Assembly (NCBI GenBank): GCA_947627915.1
Contig: CANQXT010000005.1
Span: 1 to 43,374, forward strand
Source: an uncultured Bacilli bacterium
Lineage (GTDB): Bacteria > Bacillota_I > Bacilli_A > RF39 > UBA660
Length of the DNA stretch: 43,374 nt
Direction: 5' to 3'
Positions 15,912 to 24,490 of the stretch are shown here, piece after piece; the stretch's first letter is position 1, and each line of letters opens with the position of its first letter. Both the position numbers and the translations under genes were made by a program. The notes under the pieces were generated by a model. The model did no database searches and was not told where the DNA came from. It saw only the letters and a program-made list of their open reading frames with translations.

Positions 15912-15939
15912 ATTAACGTAATTGGTTAATTCAATTATA
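15912..15939 (-). promoter_or_regulatory. higBA promoter and likely operator
   Basis: An extended -10 (TGTTATAAT, core 15934-15939) is followed by a perfect inverted repeat ATTAAC-N7-GTTAAT (15912-15930) covering the expected transcription start. Its position between the -10 and the RBS of the toxin fits autorepression by the HTH protein of the module. Confidence 0.6.
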
Positions 15940-15959
15940 ACATACATAATTCCAAAAGA

Positions 15960-15996
15960 AAACATTTAATTTACCTATTTAGTAAATTAAATGTTT
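15960..15996. terminator. Bidirectional terminator between higBA and the 104-aa gene
   Basis: Perfect 15-bp stem (15960-15974 with 15982-15996) and a 7-nt loop, 7 nt after the stop of the 104-aa gene. It separates this gene from the higBA promoter. Confidence 0.75.
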
Positions 15997-16003
15997 ATTT
16001 CTA

Positions 16004-16318
16004 TTACTTTTTACCCCCAAAAGCTTCTGATATGCCAACAATTATCGCTAATAAAGTACCAAAGAATCCTAAACTATATTTTGCTTTTCTTTGACTTTCT
16101 TCTTCGTCTTCAATTTCTTCTTCAAATAAATATTTAAATTCATCTATGGCGCTTTTAGCACAATATAAATTATTTAAATCATCCATATCCCAATATTTAC
16201 TAAGTATTCCTTTATAATCTTTCAAGGCAAATTTAAAGGAATTTATTTTTCCGTTTTTAATTAATACTTTTAACATTTCATCTTTTATTTGCTTATTATA
16301 TTCTTTATCAAAATTCAT
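16004..16318 (-). CDS. Small protein with C-terminal membrane segment
   Basis: This 104-aa protein has a soluble helical body, an acidic stretch EEEIEDEEESQRKAKYS (about 67-83) and a C-terminal hydrophobic segment LGFFGTLLAIIVGISEAFGGKK. It looks like a tail-anchored protein with a short basic end. It lies 13 nt downstream of the 68-aa acidic gene in the same operon. I do not recognise the family. Confidence 0.6.
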   Translation of the reverse strand: MNFDKEYNKQIKDEMLKVLIKNGKINSFKFALKDYKGILSKYWDMDDLNNLYCAKSAIDEFKYLFEEEIEDEEESQRKAKYSLGFFGTLLAIIVGISEAFGGKK

Positions 16319-16331
16319 TCAAAAATCACCT

Positions 16332-16538
16332 TTATTTCCAATTATCACTATAATAATCATCTTCATCTAAATCTTCATCTTCAGAGTCTTCAAAGTTATA
16401 TACATCATAATTTCCTTTTCTAACTTCTTCTTTTTCAGATTCATCAAAATGATTCCAATCCATTTCTTGTTCTAATTTATCATCTTTTGTATTATCATCT
16501 TCACCAAGTAATCCCATTAATATACTAAATAACCCCAT
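16332..16538 (-). CDS. Small acidic protein with hydrophobic N-terminus
   Basis: This 68-aa protein has a short hydrophobic start MGLFSILMGLLG and then a strongly acidic, disordered-looking tail (EDSEDEDLDEDDYYSDNW). The N-terminal helix may be amphipathic and touch the membrane. It is co-transcribed with the tail-anchored 104-aa gene. RBS AAGGAG precedes ATG at 16538. Confidence 0.6.
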   Translation of the reverse strand: MGLFSILMGLLGEDDNTKDDKLEQEMDWNHFDESEKEEVRKGNYDVYNFEDSEDEDLDEDDYYSDNWK

Positions 16539-16562
16539 AAATACATCTCCTTTATTGACTAT

Positions 16563-16571
16563 ATTATACCA
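16563..16571 (-). promoter_or_regulatory. Extended -10 promoter of the 68-aa/104-aa operon
   Basis: The minus strand reads TGGTATAAT, with core 16563-16568, about 25 nt before the start codon. Confidence 0.5.
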
Positions 16572-16587
16572 TTAATATTTATAAACA

Positions 16588-16678
16588 ATTAAAAAAAGAA
16601 AAATTACGCTTTTAATACCCAATACCACAATATAAGTTTTTTACATATCTTAGTGTAATTTTTCTTTAGTCAATTATA
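16588..16678 (-). ncRNA. Possible small RNA: promoter plus long-loop terminator hairpin
   Basis: The minus strand has an extended -10 TGGTATAAT (core 16673-16678), then a 13-bp stem AAAGAAAAATTAC (16667-16655) pairing with GTAATTTTTCTTT (16607-16595), followed by a T-run. The loop is about 47 nt. Transcription from this promoter would end at the hairpin, giving a ~75-nt RNA. It may equally be the terminator of the SNF2 gene, whose stop is 57 nt upstream. Confidence 0.4.
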
Positions 16679-16724
16679 CCACTATTTTTTATTTATAAAA
16701 AGATTTTTTAAATTATTTTATTAT

Positions 16725-19700
16725 TTAATCATTAGTATCTAATAATTTCTTAATATCTTTTTCTGTTAAGGAAGCTAATTCATTATTAACTATTTCACCT
16801 TTTTCAATTAAATCATCACTTAATTTTTGTTTCTTTTGTTGTAATTCCAATATTCGCTCTTCAATTGTTCCTTTAGTAATTAATTTAATTACTTCTACGT
16901 TTTTAGTTTGGCCAATCCTATGGGCTCTATCAGTTGCTTGATTTTCTACTTGAGGATTCCACCATAAATCTAAGTGTATAACTACATCAGCACTTGTTAA
17001 ATTTAAACCAGTACCTCCACTCTTTATAGTTATTAAAAATACATTTGTTGTATCATTATTAAATTTATCAACTAATATTTTTCGATTTTTAGAACTAACA
17101 CTACCATCAATTTTATAATACGAGATATCATTTTTTAAAAACTCTTTTTCAACAATTTCTAAAGCTGATTTAAAACTTGTAAAAATTAAAATTTTATGTT
17201 TATTAGCAATAATTTCTTTTAAAATGTTAATTAAACTTTCAATCTTAATACTCTCTCCTGTATAATTTTCATAAATTAAACGGGGATCAACACAAAGTTG
17301 TCTTAATCTTGTTAAAAGAGTTAAAATTTGGGCTTTAGAAGCATTAAAATCATTTACTTTTAATAATTCATCTATTTCTTTTTTAACATTTTTAACTTCA
17401 TTACTATACAATATTTTTTGTTTTTCACCTAATTCTATATAGATATTATTTTCGATTTTATCAGGTAATTCTTTAGCTACATCACTCTTTTTTCTACGCA
17501 TTATAAATGGCGATGTAACTTGTTTTAATTTCAAAAGCTTCTCATTATAACTATCATCATTATCTTTAAAATGATATTTATCATTAAACTTATTCAATGT
17601 ACCTAAGAAACCTGGCATTATAAAATCAAAAATACTCCATAATTCAACAATACTATTTTCAAGTGGGGTACCTGTTAATGCTATTTTAGTTCTTGCTTTT
17701 ATCATTTTAGTAGATTTTGTAATCATTGCATTGGCATTTTTAATATTTTGGGCTTCATCTATAACCATTAATTTAAAATTCATTTTCTCATATAGTTCAA
17801 TATCTTCTCTTAAAGTACCATAAGATGTTATGAGTATATTTTCTTTAATAGTGTCTATATTTTTATTTCTATTTGTACCATGAATAATTTTATAACTTAA
17901 ATTTTTACCATATTTATTTAATTCATCTTCCCAGTTATATACTAAAGCAGTTGGACAAACTATCAAAAATTTACTATTCTCATCTTCTTTTATTATTTCT
18001 TTCATCAAATAAATAGTTTGAATAGTTTTACCTAATCCCATTTCATCGGCAAGAATACCACCTAAATCACATTTATATATAGTATATAACCATTTAACTC
18101 CATCTTTTTGATAATCTCTTAAAATATTATCATTAATAGTTAAATTAATATTTTGATATTTTCTAAAATTAGTAATAAAATTATCAAATAAATTATTTGT
18201 TTCTAAATAAGGGTATTTCTCCTTCTTTAAGTAATCTAAATAAATTGCTTGATACTTAGGAATTTCTCCATTAGGATTTTTAATATCAATGTTTAAATCT
18301 TCTACTAAATCACTTAATTCATTTAAAGAGTCATTTTTTAAAGACACAATATTACCATTTTTTAAACGATAATAATTTTGTTTTTTTCTTAAAGAATTAA
18401 TTAAATTATCTATTTCATTCTTATCAATATCATCTATTTCAAAATTATAGCGCATAATATTATCACTACCAATAGAAAAGTTACTTCTAACATTAGTCTT
18501 TTTAATAATACTAGCACTTTTTAATTTTTCTGAAGTATAAACTTGATATTTTTCTGCAAAAGCATCTAAACCGTTTTCTAAAAATTCAACAATATCATCT
18601 AAATTTAATAAAACAATTTTTTTATTAATAATTTCAAACTTATATTTGTTTAAATCTTCAATTATTTCTTGCTCAAAATTAAGATCTCTAACTATATCTT
18701 TATCACTATCAAAATAATCTATTTCTTTTTTATTATAATTTAATTTTATTTTGCATCTTATATTATCTTGATTTAAATCAAAATATAATTTTACTTTAGA
18801 TGTATTTAAAACACTTATTTCATCTATATTACTATCTATTACTAAATCATTTTTAATAATTGGTAATATTCCTTTACTAAAATCATTAAATTGTTGTTTA
18901 TTAAATACTAAAGAATTAATATTAAAATCCTCTAATAAAGATAATAATTTAGCATAATTATTATTTAAATGGTATATTTTATTGTCATATATTATATAGT
19001 TATAGTCATTTGTTAAAACTGTTATTGAATTATTATAATCAAATTTTAAAGTATATTCATCATTATCTTTAGTTAAACCTATATTAAAAGGTATTTCTTC
19101 TTTAATTCCTTCAACTAAATGATGATTAAATGTAAATGTTTTATTTCTAAATAATTTTAGTAATTTTTTAATTTCATAATTATAAAAAATAAATCCATCA
19201 TTTCTTATGTATTTTGTTAACAAATCTATAATTTTTTCGTCTTCTTCACTAAAATAATGTACTTCTGGATCATATTCAAACTCTTTACCAAAATATACTA
19301 TTCCTTTGCCAGTTTCGTATGATCTAAAAAAATTACTAGCTTTACTACTCATTGTATATAATTTAGTAGTACCTATTTTTACTTTAAGTTCTATAAATCT
19401 ACTATAATCATTATAAAAATTCATTTCATATTCCACATTTAATAATTTTTTAATATTACTTTTTGAATTTTGTTTTAAATTTTTTATAATATTATTTGAT
19501 ATAACTTTTAACATATTGGGATCAACTTTTGTTAATTCTTCGCCATAATAATTTATTACTGCCGCTATATGATTACAAGATTTTGTAATATGAAATTTTC
19601 GACAACTACATCCATAAGAATATAAACTATTATTTTTTAAAGTAATAACAACTTGACAATTATCATAAAACTCATCTTTCACTAAAAAATTATGAGATAT

Positions 19701-19817
19701 TCTATCAGCTAATTCTTGAGATGCTAATAATTTTACATTTTCTCTTTTTATATTTTTAGATTCTTGAATGTGAAAATCATATAAATGTTCTTTAGCAATT
19801 TCTAACAATTTATTCAT
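16725..19817 (-). CDS. SNF2-family helicase with SWIM zinc finger
   Basis: This 1030-aa protein has an N-terminal SWIM zinc finger with Cys70, Cys72, Cys81 and His83 (CSCRKFHITKSCNH), a long bacterial SNF2-associated region (about 100-555), and a C-terminal SNF2 ATPase. The core motifs are LRDYQKDGVKWL, ADEMGLGKT (590-598), IDEAQN (686-691), LTGTPLENS and, in the second lobe, DLWWNPQVENQATDRAHRIGQ. It is a DNA translocase likely to remodel protein-DNA or RNA-polymerase complexes. Such large SNF2/SWIM proteins are common single genes in Firmicutes. It has its own transcript; the RBS (AAGGAGTATTAA) precedes ATG at 19817. Confidence 0.95.
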   Translation of the reverse strand: MNKLLEIAKEHLYDFHIQESKNIKRENVKLLASQELADRISHNFLVKDEFYDNCQVVITLKNNSLYSYGCSCRKFHITKSCNHIAAVINYYGEELTKVDPNMLKVISNNIIKNLKQNSKSNIKKLLNVEYEMNFYNDYSRFIELKVKIGTTKLYTMSSKASNFFRSYETGKGIVYFGKEFEYDPEVHYFSEEDEKIIDLLTKYIRNDGFIFYNYEIKKLLKLFRNKTFTFNHHLVEGIKEEIPFNIGLTKDNDEYTLKFDYNNSITVLTNDYNYIIYDNKIYHLNNNYAKLLSLLEDFNINSLVFNKQQFNDFSKGILPIIKNDLVIDSNIDEISVLNTSKVKLYFDLNQDNIRCKIKLNYNKKEIDYFDSDKDIVRDLNFEQEIIEDLNKYKFEIINKKIVLLNLDDIVEFLENGLDAFAEKYQVYTSEKLKSASIIKKTNVRSNFSIGSDNIMRYNFEIDDIDKNEIDNLINSLRKKQNYYRLKNGNIVSLKNDSLNELSDLVEDLNIDIKNPNGEIPKYQAIYLDYLKKEKYPYLETNNLFDNFITNFRKYQNINLTINDNILRDYQKDGVKWLYTIYKCDLGGILADEMGLGKTIQTIYLMKEIIKEDENSKFLIVCPTALVYNWEDELNKYGKNLSYKIIHGTNRNKNIDTIKENILITSYGTLREDIELYEKMNFKLMVIDEAQNIKNANAMITKSTKMIKARTKIALTGTPLENSIVELWSIFDFIMPGFLGTLNKFNDKYHFKDNDDSYNEKLLKLKQVTSPFIMRRKKSDVAKELPDKIENNIYIELGEKQKILYSNEVKNVKKEIDELLKVNDFNASKAQILTLLTRLRQLCVDPRLIYENYTGESIKIESLINILKEIIANKHKILIFTSFKSALEIVEKEFLKNDISYYKIDGSVSSKNRKILVDKFNNDTTNVFLITIKSGGTGLNLTSADVVIHLDLWWNPQVENQATDRAHRIGQTKNVEVIKLITKGTIEERILELQQKKQKLSDDLIEKGEIVNNELASLTEKDIKKLLDTND

Positions 19818-19900
19818 TTAATACTCCTTAATTTTTAAATTATACTATAGCAAACAAATAAATAATTGTAAAGTACTAACTAACCTAATTATTTTATTAT

Positions 19901-20416
19901 CTAATACTTTTTAATATATATATTTCTTCTTCCACGTTTAAAATTCTTCTCTTTATGTAACTTAAAATCATCTTTAAGAAAATTAACAATAGAATAGTTA
20001 TTATCTGGATGAACTGTACTAATTGCATATTTATAACCTTTACTTTTACAATAACTATCTATTAATTGTAACATTTGATATTGTAATCCATTGCCAATAT
20101 AATCATTACATACAAACATAGGGCCATAATCCATAACCTCTTCATAATTAATGTCTAATTCAAACTTAGTTATTGCATCCTTTGAGCATGGCATAATCAT
20201 CATAGAGCAAACTGGTTTAGCATTATCATAATAAAGCCATATCTTAGCATTATTATTTAATTCATTTATTAAATCTTCTTTTGAAAAATCTCCTAACCAT
20301 TCTGGATGTTCCATTTTCTTTTTTACTTCTTCTCTTATTTGGATATATTCATCTAAATCCAAATTATCGCATATACTAGTTAAATAATTAATATTTATTT
20401 TATCTTCATTATTCAT
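19901..20416 (-). CDS. GNAT-family acetyltransferase
   Basis: This protein of about 171 aa (from ATG at 20416) has GNAT-like features: a central MDYGPMFVCNDYIGNGLQYQMLQLIDSYCKSKGYKYAISTVHPDN segment, in which GNGLQ resembles the acetyl-CoA-binding Q/RxxGxG/A loop, then NNYSIVNFLKDDFKL, the usual post-loop helix. The substrate is unknown. The upstream ATG at 20449 is rejected because 20416 overlaps the stop of the upstream small gene by 8 nt (ATGAATAA), a typical coupling arrangement. It is the last gene of a Nudix/pyrophosphatase-fragment/GNAT operon. Confidence 0.78.
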   Translation of the reverse strand: MNNEDKININYLTSICDNLDLDEYIQIREEVKKKMEHPEWLGDFSKEDLINELNNNAKIWLYYDNAKPVCSMMIMPCSKDAITKFELDINYEEVMDYGPMFVCNDYIGNGLQYQMLQLIDSYCKSKGYKYAISTVHPDNNYSIVNFLKDDFKLHKEKNFKRGRRNIYIKKY

Positions 20417-20558
20417 TATAATGCCTTTCTGTATTAGGCACAAAGCCATAATTTACCATATACATAAAATTGTGTTTAGGATGCCTAGATCCAAGTGGTC
20501 GATCAATTTCAATTAAGACTTTCTTTCCAATATATTCCTTTATATTTTCACTATTCAT
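20409..20558 (-). CDS. Short pyrophosphatase-like N-terminal fragment, 49 aa
   Basis: The minus strand encodes MNSENIKEYIGKKVLIEIDR, then PLGSRHPKHNFMYMVNYGFVPNTE. This matches the start of bacterial inorganic-pyrophosphatase-like proteins (xGKxVxVxIDRPLGSxHPxH...YPVNYGYV) but stops at residue 49, well before the metal-binding aspartates. It starts 10 nt after the Nudix gene and its stop overlaps the GNAT start by 8 nt. It is either a truncated remnant kept as a leader peptide for the GNAT, or a real mini-protein of this lineage. Confidence 0.6.
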   Translation of the reverse strand: MNSENIKEYIGKKVLIEIDRPLGSRHPKHNFMYMVNYGFVPNTERHYNE

Positions 20559-20567
20559 ATAATCTCT

Positions 20568-20954
20568 TTAACAAAAATTTTTAACATATTTAGCAAATTC
20601 AATATCAGCTGGAGCTAAATCATAATCAAGTAATTTATTTTTTTCTACATAGACATACTCAGAATGAGCATTTAATTTAAAATCACCACTTAAATATTGA
20701 CATTCATATAATTTAATTAAATATATTTTTTTACCTGTATCAAAATTACTACTTGTTAAATATTTAACTGCTTTTACTTTAATTTCAAATTCTTCTTGCA
20801 TTTCTCTTTCAATCGCCGTAAATTCATCTTCTCCCTTTTCCACTTTACCCCCAGGAAATTCCCATTTACCTAAATTTTCTTCTTTATCATAAGCCCTTTT
20901 TGCAATTAAATATTTATTATCTTTTTTAATTAAAGCTGCTACTACTATTTTCAT
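20568..20954 (-). CDS. Nudix hydrolase, MutT-like (8-oxo-dGTP type)
   Basis: This 128-aa protein has a Nudix box at residues 36-58: GKVEKGEDEFTAIEREMQEE, matching Gx5Ex7REUxEExGU with the final G replaced by Glu57. The lead-in LGKWEFPGGKVE and the N-terminal KIVVAALIKKDNKYLIAKR are typical of MutT/YjhB-type proteins that hydrolyse oxidised nucleoside triphosphates. It heads a three-gene operon (Nudix, pyrophosphatase-like fragment, GNAT). The start ATG at 20954 has AGGAG upstream. Confidence 0.88.
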   Translation of the reverse strand: MKIVVAALIKKDNKYLIAKRAYDKEENLGKWEFPGGKVEKGEDEFTAIEREMQEEFEIKVKAVKYLTSSNFDTGKKIYLIKLYECQYLSGDFKLNAHSEYVYVEKNKLLDYDLAPADIEFAKYVKNFC

Positions 20955-21014
20955 TATTGATACTCCTATATATTAATAATAACAAAACAATTTTTAAGAT
21001 ACAATAGATAAATA

Positions 21015-21052
21015 TAAAAAAAGAGAATTCATTATTCTTGAACTCTCTCTTA
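21015..21052 (-). terminator. Terminator of the 304-aa anchored protein gene
   Basis: The minus strand forms an imperfect stem from AAGAGAGTTCA and TGAATTCTCTT with a short loop, followed by TTTTTTT, right after the stop codon. Confidence 0.7.
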
Positions 21053-21056
21053 GTAA

Positions 21057-21971
21057 TTACTTAATTGCATAATTTTTAATTTTTTTAGGAAATGAATAAC
21101 CATTATCTTCTAATTCTTTAATAGTGGTAACACCAGTTTTTAAAGCTTCGACTAACTTATATTCTTTTCCATTTTTTATAACATACATTGAACCACTTTT
21201 CTTACAAGTAAAATAATAAATATATTGTGAATCTTCATAGAAATAATCTAAAGCTTGAGCACAATAACTACCAGATTTATCAACTAAAATAACAGTTTTT
21301 TCTGTACTTTCTAATTTTGTAAATTTATTAAATTTTGGTGTCACTTCTTTAGATGCTTCCTTTTTTTCAGGAATTTTTTCTTCAACTATTTCTTTTTTAG
21401 GTTCTTCTTTTTCCACTTTATTATTAGTTTCTTCTTCTATTTTAGAATTATTTTCTACTTCCGTATTAGATTTTAAAGTTACCTCTTCAGGTATCTCTTT
21501 ATTTTCTGGTTTTACTTCTTCAGAAACTTTTTCTTCAACTAGTTCTTTTCTTGGTTCTTCATTTGTTACAATGTTATTTTCGTTTTCTTGTTTAGAATTT
21601 TCTACTACTTCCATATTAGATTTAGTAGTACTATTATTTTTTTCTTGTACTTCTATCTCCTTTTTAGTAGTATTTGTCTTATTATTTGTTGCATTATTAT
21701 TTGGTTGAATATTTTTTTCTTCCACATAAATGACATTATTTTCACTTGTATTTTGATCTTCTAAAGTTTCCGTTTGTTCTGCGTCTGTACTTGTTTTTAC
21801 TAAATTTAAAAATTCTGAACTAGTTTTATAAGAAACACTCTTATCTATCATAATATCATCATCAATAATTACTATAGGATCTAAATTTTTACTTGAATAT
21901 ATATTTATACTTATAATTAGACCAATAACGCTTATTAATGCTACGACTATAATTCCTATCTTTTTCATCAT
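21057..21971 (-). CDS. Membrane-anchored E/K/N-rich surface protein
   Basis: This 304-aa protein has a signal-anchor at residues 4-25 (IGIIVVALISVIGLIISINIY), a long low-complexity stretch (about 65-215) of Glu, Lys, Asn and Thr with repeated KEEPKKEIVEEK- and SNTEVENNSK-like units, and a compact C-terminal domain of ~90 residues (VILVDKSGSYCAQALDYFYEDSQYIYYFTCKKSGSMYVIKNGKEYKL) with two cysteines. The layout suggests a domain held away from the membrane by a flexible stalk. I do not recognise the C-terminal domain. It has a consensus promoter and a strong RBS (AAGGGGGAATA). Confidence 0.75.
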   Translation of the reverse strand: MMKKIGIIVVALISVIGLIISINIYSSKNLDPIVIIDDDIMIDKSVSYKTSSEFLNLVKTSTDAEQTETLEDQNTSENNVIYVEEKNIQPNNNATNNKTNTTKKEIEVQEKNNSTTKSNMEVVENSKQENENNIVTNEEPRKELVEEKVSEEVKPENKEIPEEVTLKSNTEVENNSKIEEETNNKVEKEEPKKEIVEEKIPEKKEASKEVTPKFNKFTKLESTEKTVILVDKSGSYCAQALDYFYEDSQYIYYFTCKKSGSMYVIKNGKEYKLVEALKTGVTTIKELEDNGYSFPKKIKNYAIK

Positions 21972-21994
21972 TATTCCCCCTTAGAAACAAATTA

Positions 21995-22023
21995 ATTATA
22001 GCATAATTGTAAACAATTGTCAA
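21995..22023 (-). promoter_or_regulatory. Consensus promoter of the 304-aa gene
   Basis: On the minus strand: TTGACA (22018-22023), a 17-bp spacer, TATAAT (21995-22000). Both hexamers are perfect, so this should be a strong sigma-A promoter. The spacer holds a near-palindrome (attgtttacaat). Confidence 0.85.
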
Positions 22024-22144
22024 TACATCGTCATTTTTTACTTTTGCAGTTGACAATTAGCAAAAATTACCTATCAATATCAATTATTACCAAGTATAAG
22101 TTACTAAAATAATTTCACACTATTAATATGAAAGGAGGATACTT

Positions 22145-22891
22145 ATGACTAAAAGTTTAAAACAAATTAGTTTATTATTTTTATTATTATTTGTACCAAT
22201 ATTTGTTAATGCTAAAGCAAGTACAGTGGTTAATAATGAAGAAGAATTATTAAATGCTTTAAGTAATACGGAAGTAAATACTATTATATTAAATAAAGAT
22301 ATTGATACAACCCAAAAGATTAATATTACAAGACCTATCTATTTTGATGGTAATGGTCATACAATGAAATATGTTGGTACTTTTGGCAAAGATAATAGTA
22401 CAGATAGTAAAGTTTGGGGTGGTATATATGTTCTTCAAGTATATAAAACAAACGCTACTATAAAAGATGTAAAATTAACTGGAGCTAATGCTGGACTTCT
22501 AATTAATGGTAGTGAAGTTACTTTTGAAGGTACTATAGATGTATCAGGTAATGGTTTTGGCGGAATAGAACTATCTCAAGGTTCAGGTGTAACAGAAACA
22601 TCTAAATTATCTGTTAAAGAAAATGGTAAGATAGTTAATAAAGATGAAACTAAAGAAACACCAACTTTATGGGTACCATCTGATTCTAAAGATGCCGTTG
22701 TCGTTATGAATGGTATTGAAAAAACAATCGATTCTGGTGAAGAAGTAAGTTTATCAGAAATTAGTGAATTATTTAATTTAACCGAAAGTCCTCAAACTGG
22801 TGATAATGTAACATTATATTTCAGCTTATCATTAATAAGTTTATTAAGTTTAGCTGTAGTATCTTTTAAAATATACAAAAAGGAATTCTAA
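22145..22891 (+). CDS. Secreted surface protein with sortase signal SPQTG
   Basis: This 248-aa protein has a signal peptide (SLKQISLLFLLLFVPIFVNA, cleavage near residue 23), a beta-helix-like passenger with regular strands (ITRPIYFDGNGHTMKYVG, KDVKLTGANAGLLING, EVTFEGTIDVSGNGFGG) as in pectate-lyase-fold adhesins, and a C-terminal cell-wall sorting signal: SPQTGD at 215-220, a hydrophobic segment 223-242 and a KIYKKEF tail. The PQTG core fits a class B or variant sortase substrate, and a class B sortase gene lies 2.3 kb downstream. RBS AAAGGAGGATACTT is excellent. A partial promoter (TTGACA at 22050-22055) lies upstream. Confidence 0.88.
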   Translation: MTKSLKQISLLFLLLFVPIFVNAKASTVVNNEEELLNALSNTEVNTIILNKDIDTTQKINITRPIYFDGNGHTMKYVGTFGKDNSTDSKVWGGIYVLQVYKTNATIKDVKLTGANAGLLINGSEVTFEGTIDVSGNGFGGIELSQGSGVTETSKLSVKENGKIVNKDETKETPTLWVPSDSKDAVVVMNGIEKTIDSGEEVSLSEISELFNLTESPQTGDNVTLYFSLSLISLLSLAVVSFKIYKKEF

Positions 22892-22914
22892 AAAAGAGTT
22901 TCTTTTTTTTAAAT

Positions 22915-22946
22915 TTTATGTTAGTATATTACTTACTAAACGGAGG
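22915..22946 (+). repeat. Duplicated upstream region, copy 1
   Basis: This 32-bp block (tttatgttagtatatt... cggagg) precedes the first coiled-coil paralog and recurs at 24455-24486 before the third with two mismatches. It carries a -10-like tatatt and the RBS, so the duplication included the regulatory region. Confidence 0.7.
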
Positions 22947-22950
22947 TAAT

Positions 22951-23691
22951 ATGAATTATTTAGATAACTTAGAAGAGACAAAACAAAAAATAGAAGAAAA
23001 AAATAAAATTGAATTTGAAACGCAAAGAAAAAGAACTCAAGAAATTGAAGAAGTCACAAAACAAATAAATCATAAATATGATGATATTATTAGTCAAAAT
23101 AAGTTAGAAAAAGATAAACTTACAGAAAAGTATTATAAAACTGCTGAAGTAATTGAGAAATATTCTACATTTAATACATCTACCCTTGGTCAAGTTATTG
23201 CTGAACTAATAAGCATTTACAAACAAGAACAATATCAATATATTAGTTATTCAGATAAAATTAAACTATATTTTTCGGAATATATATTAGACACAGTATT
23301 AGTAATTACACCAGCATATGCCCACAAAGAATACTTAATTGATACATATAAATATGTTGATAAGAATAATTATTCATTAGTAGCGTTTAAAGATAATAGA
23401 ATTCCTGCTAATATACTTTTTACAGTATATACAAAAGATAATAGTTTATTATTAAAAGGTCCAGCTATAAAATATAATATCGTATATAATGATGATATCA
23501 ACGATCCTAAAAATTTTATATTCATTAAAGAATTTGTTGATTATGTTATAAATTATCGAATTGAAAATAAGATAAGTTTTATATCTTTAGAAGAATTAGA
23601 AGCATTAAAAGATGAATTTATAAATAGTCATCAAGCAGAAATTGAAGAATATCATAAAAATAACAATTTAACTTTAAAGAGAGAAAAATAA
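22951..23691 (+). CDS. Coiled-coil protein, paralog 1 of 3
   Basis: This 246-aa protein has a strongly charged N-terminal coiled coil (about 1-60), a junction KYSTFNTSTLGQVIAELISIYKQEQ shared by all three paralogs, a divergent middle with beta-like strands (about 95-190), and a near-invariant C-terminal helix (FIKEFVDYVINYRIENK, then LEELEALKDEF and EYHKNNNLTLKREK). It has no signal peptide and no known domain. ATG at 22951 is used rather than 22918 because CGGAGG lies just before it. The variable middle between constant ends suggests binding of different partners by a common frame. Confidence 0.75.
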   Translation: MNYLDNLEETKQKIEEKNKIEFETQRKRTQEIEEVTKQINHKYDDIISQNKLEKDKLTEKYYKTAEVIEKYSTFNTSTLGQVIAELISIYKQEQYQYISYSDKIKLYFSEYILDTVLVITPAYAHKEYLIDTYKYVDKNNYSLVAFKDNRIPANILFTVYTKDNSLLLKGPAIKYNIVYNDDINDPKNFIFIKEFVDYVINYRIENKISFISLEELEALKDEFINSHQAEIEEYHKNNNLTLKREK

Positions 23692-23713
23692 TATACCATA
23701 GGAAGGGAATTTT

Positions 23714-24436
23714 ATGACTAACTTTGAATTTTTAGAAAAAATAATCAAGGAACTTAAAGAACTTGAACAAAATATAGATAATATAAAAAGAAATCGTGAA
23801 AAAGAAATTAATGAAATTAATAAAAAATACGATAATGAACTTCAACAAAATATAATTGATAAAATCAAATTGGAAAAACAATTTAATGAAGTTAAAAAAA
23901 CATTAATTGAAAAATATTCTACTTTTAATAAACTCACCATTGGTCAAGTTCTTGCTGAACTTATTACCATTTATAATCAAAAAGAATATTTTAGTTTTAT
24001 AACCGACATGATATATACTATTAAACCTGATTTGGAAGTATCATTACCAACTCTACTAATTTTACCAGATCCTAATATGGAAACATTTTTTAATCAATTA
24101 GATACAATACAAGATAATAATACCTATATTATTTTAACTAATCTTGATAAATATAATGATTTATCAATCCAAAATAAAGAAAATATTACTATTTATAGAC
24201 TTAAAAGAATAGATGGGTCAGTTAATACAAATATATATTATGATCAAGATTCTACTAAATTACCATTTATTTACGAATTTATTAATTATGTAATAAGCTA
24301 TCGGATTAAAAATAAAATAGATGATATATCTTTAGAAGAATTAGAAAAATTAAAAGATGAATTTGTAAATACTCATCAAGCAGAAATTAAAGAATATCAT
24401 AAAAATAACAATTTAACTTTAAAGAGAGAAAAATAA
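23714..24436 (+). CDS. Coiled-coil protein, paralog 2 of 3
   Basis: This 240-aa protein has the same build as its neighbours: coiled coil (1-65), KYSTFNKLTIGQVLAELITIYNQKE, divergent middle (PDLEVSLPTLLILPDPNMET and onward), and a conserved C-terminal helix ending EYHKNNNLTLKREK. The last 65 nt (24373-24437) match those of paralog 1 at 23628-23692 at all but one position, while the middle is quite different, a pattern typical of gene conversion at the ends. It follows paralog 1 by 22 nt and starts at ATG 23714 with RBS GGAAGGGAA. Function unknown. Confidence 0.75.
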   Translation: MTNFEFLEKIIKELKELEQNIDNIKRNREKEINEINKKYDNELQQNIIDKIKLEKQFNEVKKTLIEKYSTFNKLTIGQVLAELITIYNQKEYFSFITDMIYTIKPDLEVSLPTLLILPDPNMETFFNQLDTIQDNNTYIILTNLDKYNDLSIQNKENITIYRLKRIDGSVNTNIYYDQDSTKLPFIYEFINYVISYRIKNKIDDISLEELEKLKDEFVNTHQAEIKEYHKNNNLTLKREK

Positions 24437-24454
24437 TCTTTCTTTTTTTTATTG

Positions 24455-24486
24455 TTTATGTTAGTATATTATTTACTAAATGGAGG
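24455..24486 (+). repeat. Duplicated upstream region, copy 2
   Basis: Second copy of the block at 22915-22946 (30 of 32 bases identical), placed before paralog 3. A T-rich run precedes it, as at copy 1. Confidence 0.7.
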
Positions 24487-24490
24487 ATTT

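Noticed and set aside
19901-20449. GNAT start at ATG 20449
   Set aside because: The extra 11 residues overlap the pyrophosphatase-like frame, while ATG 20416 gives the usual short stop-start overlap.
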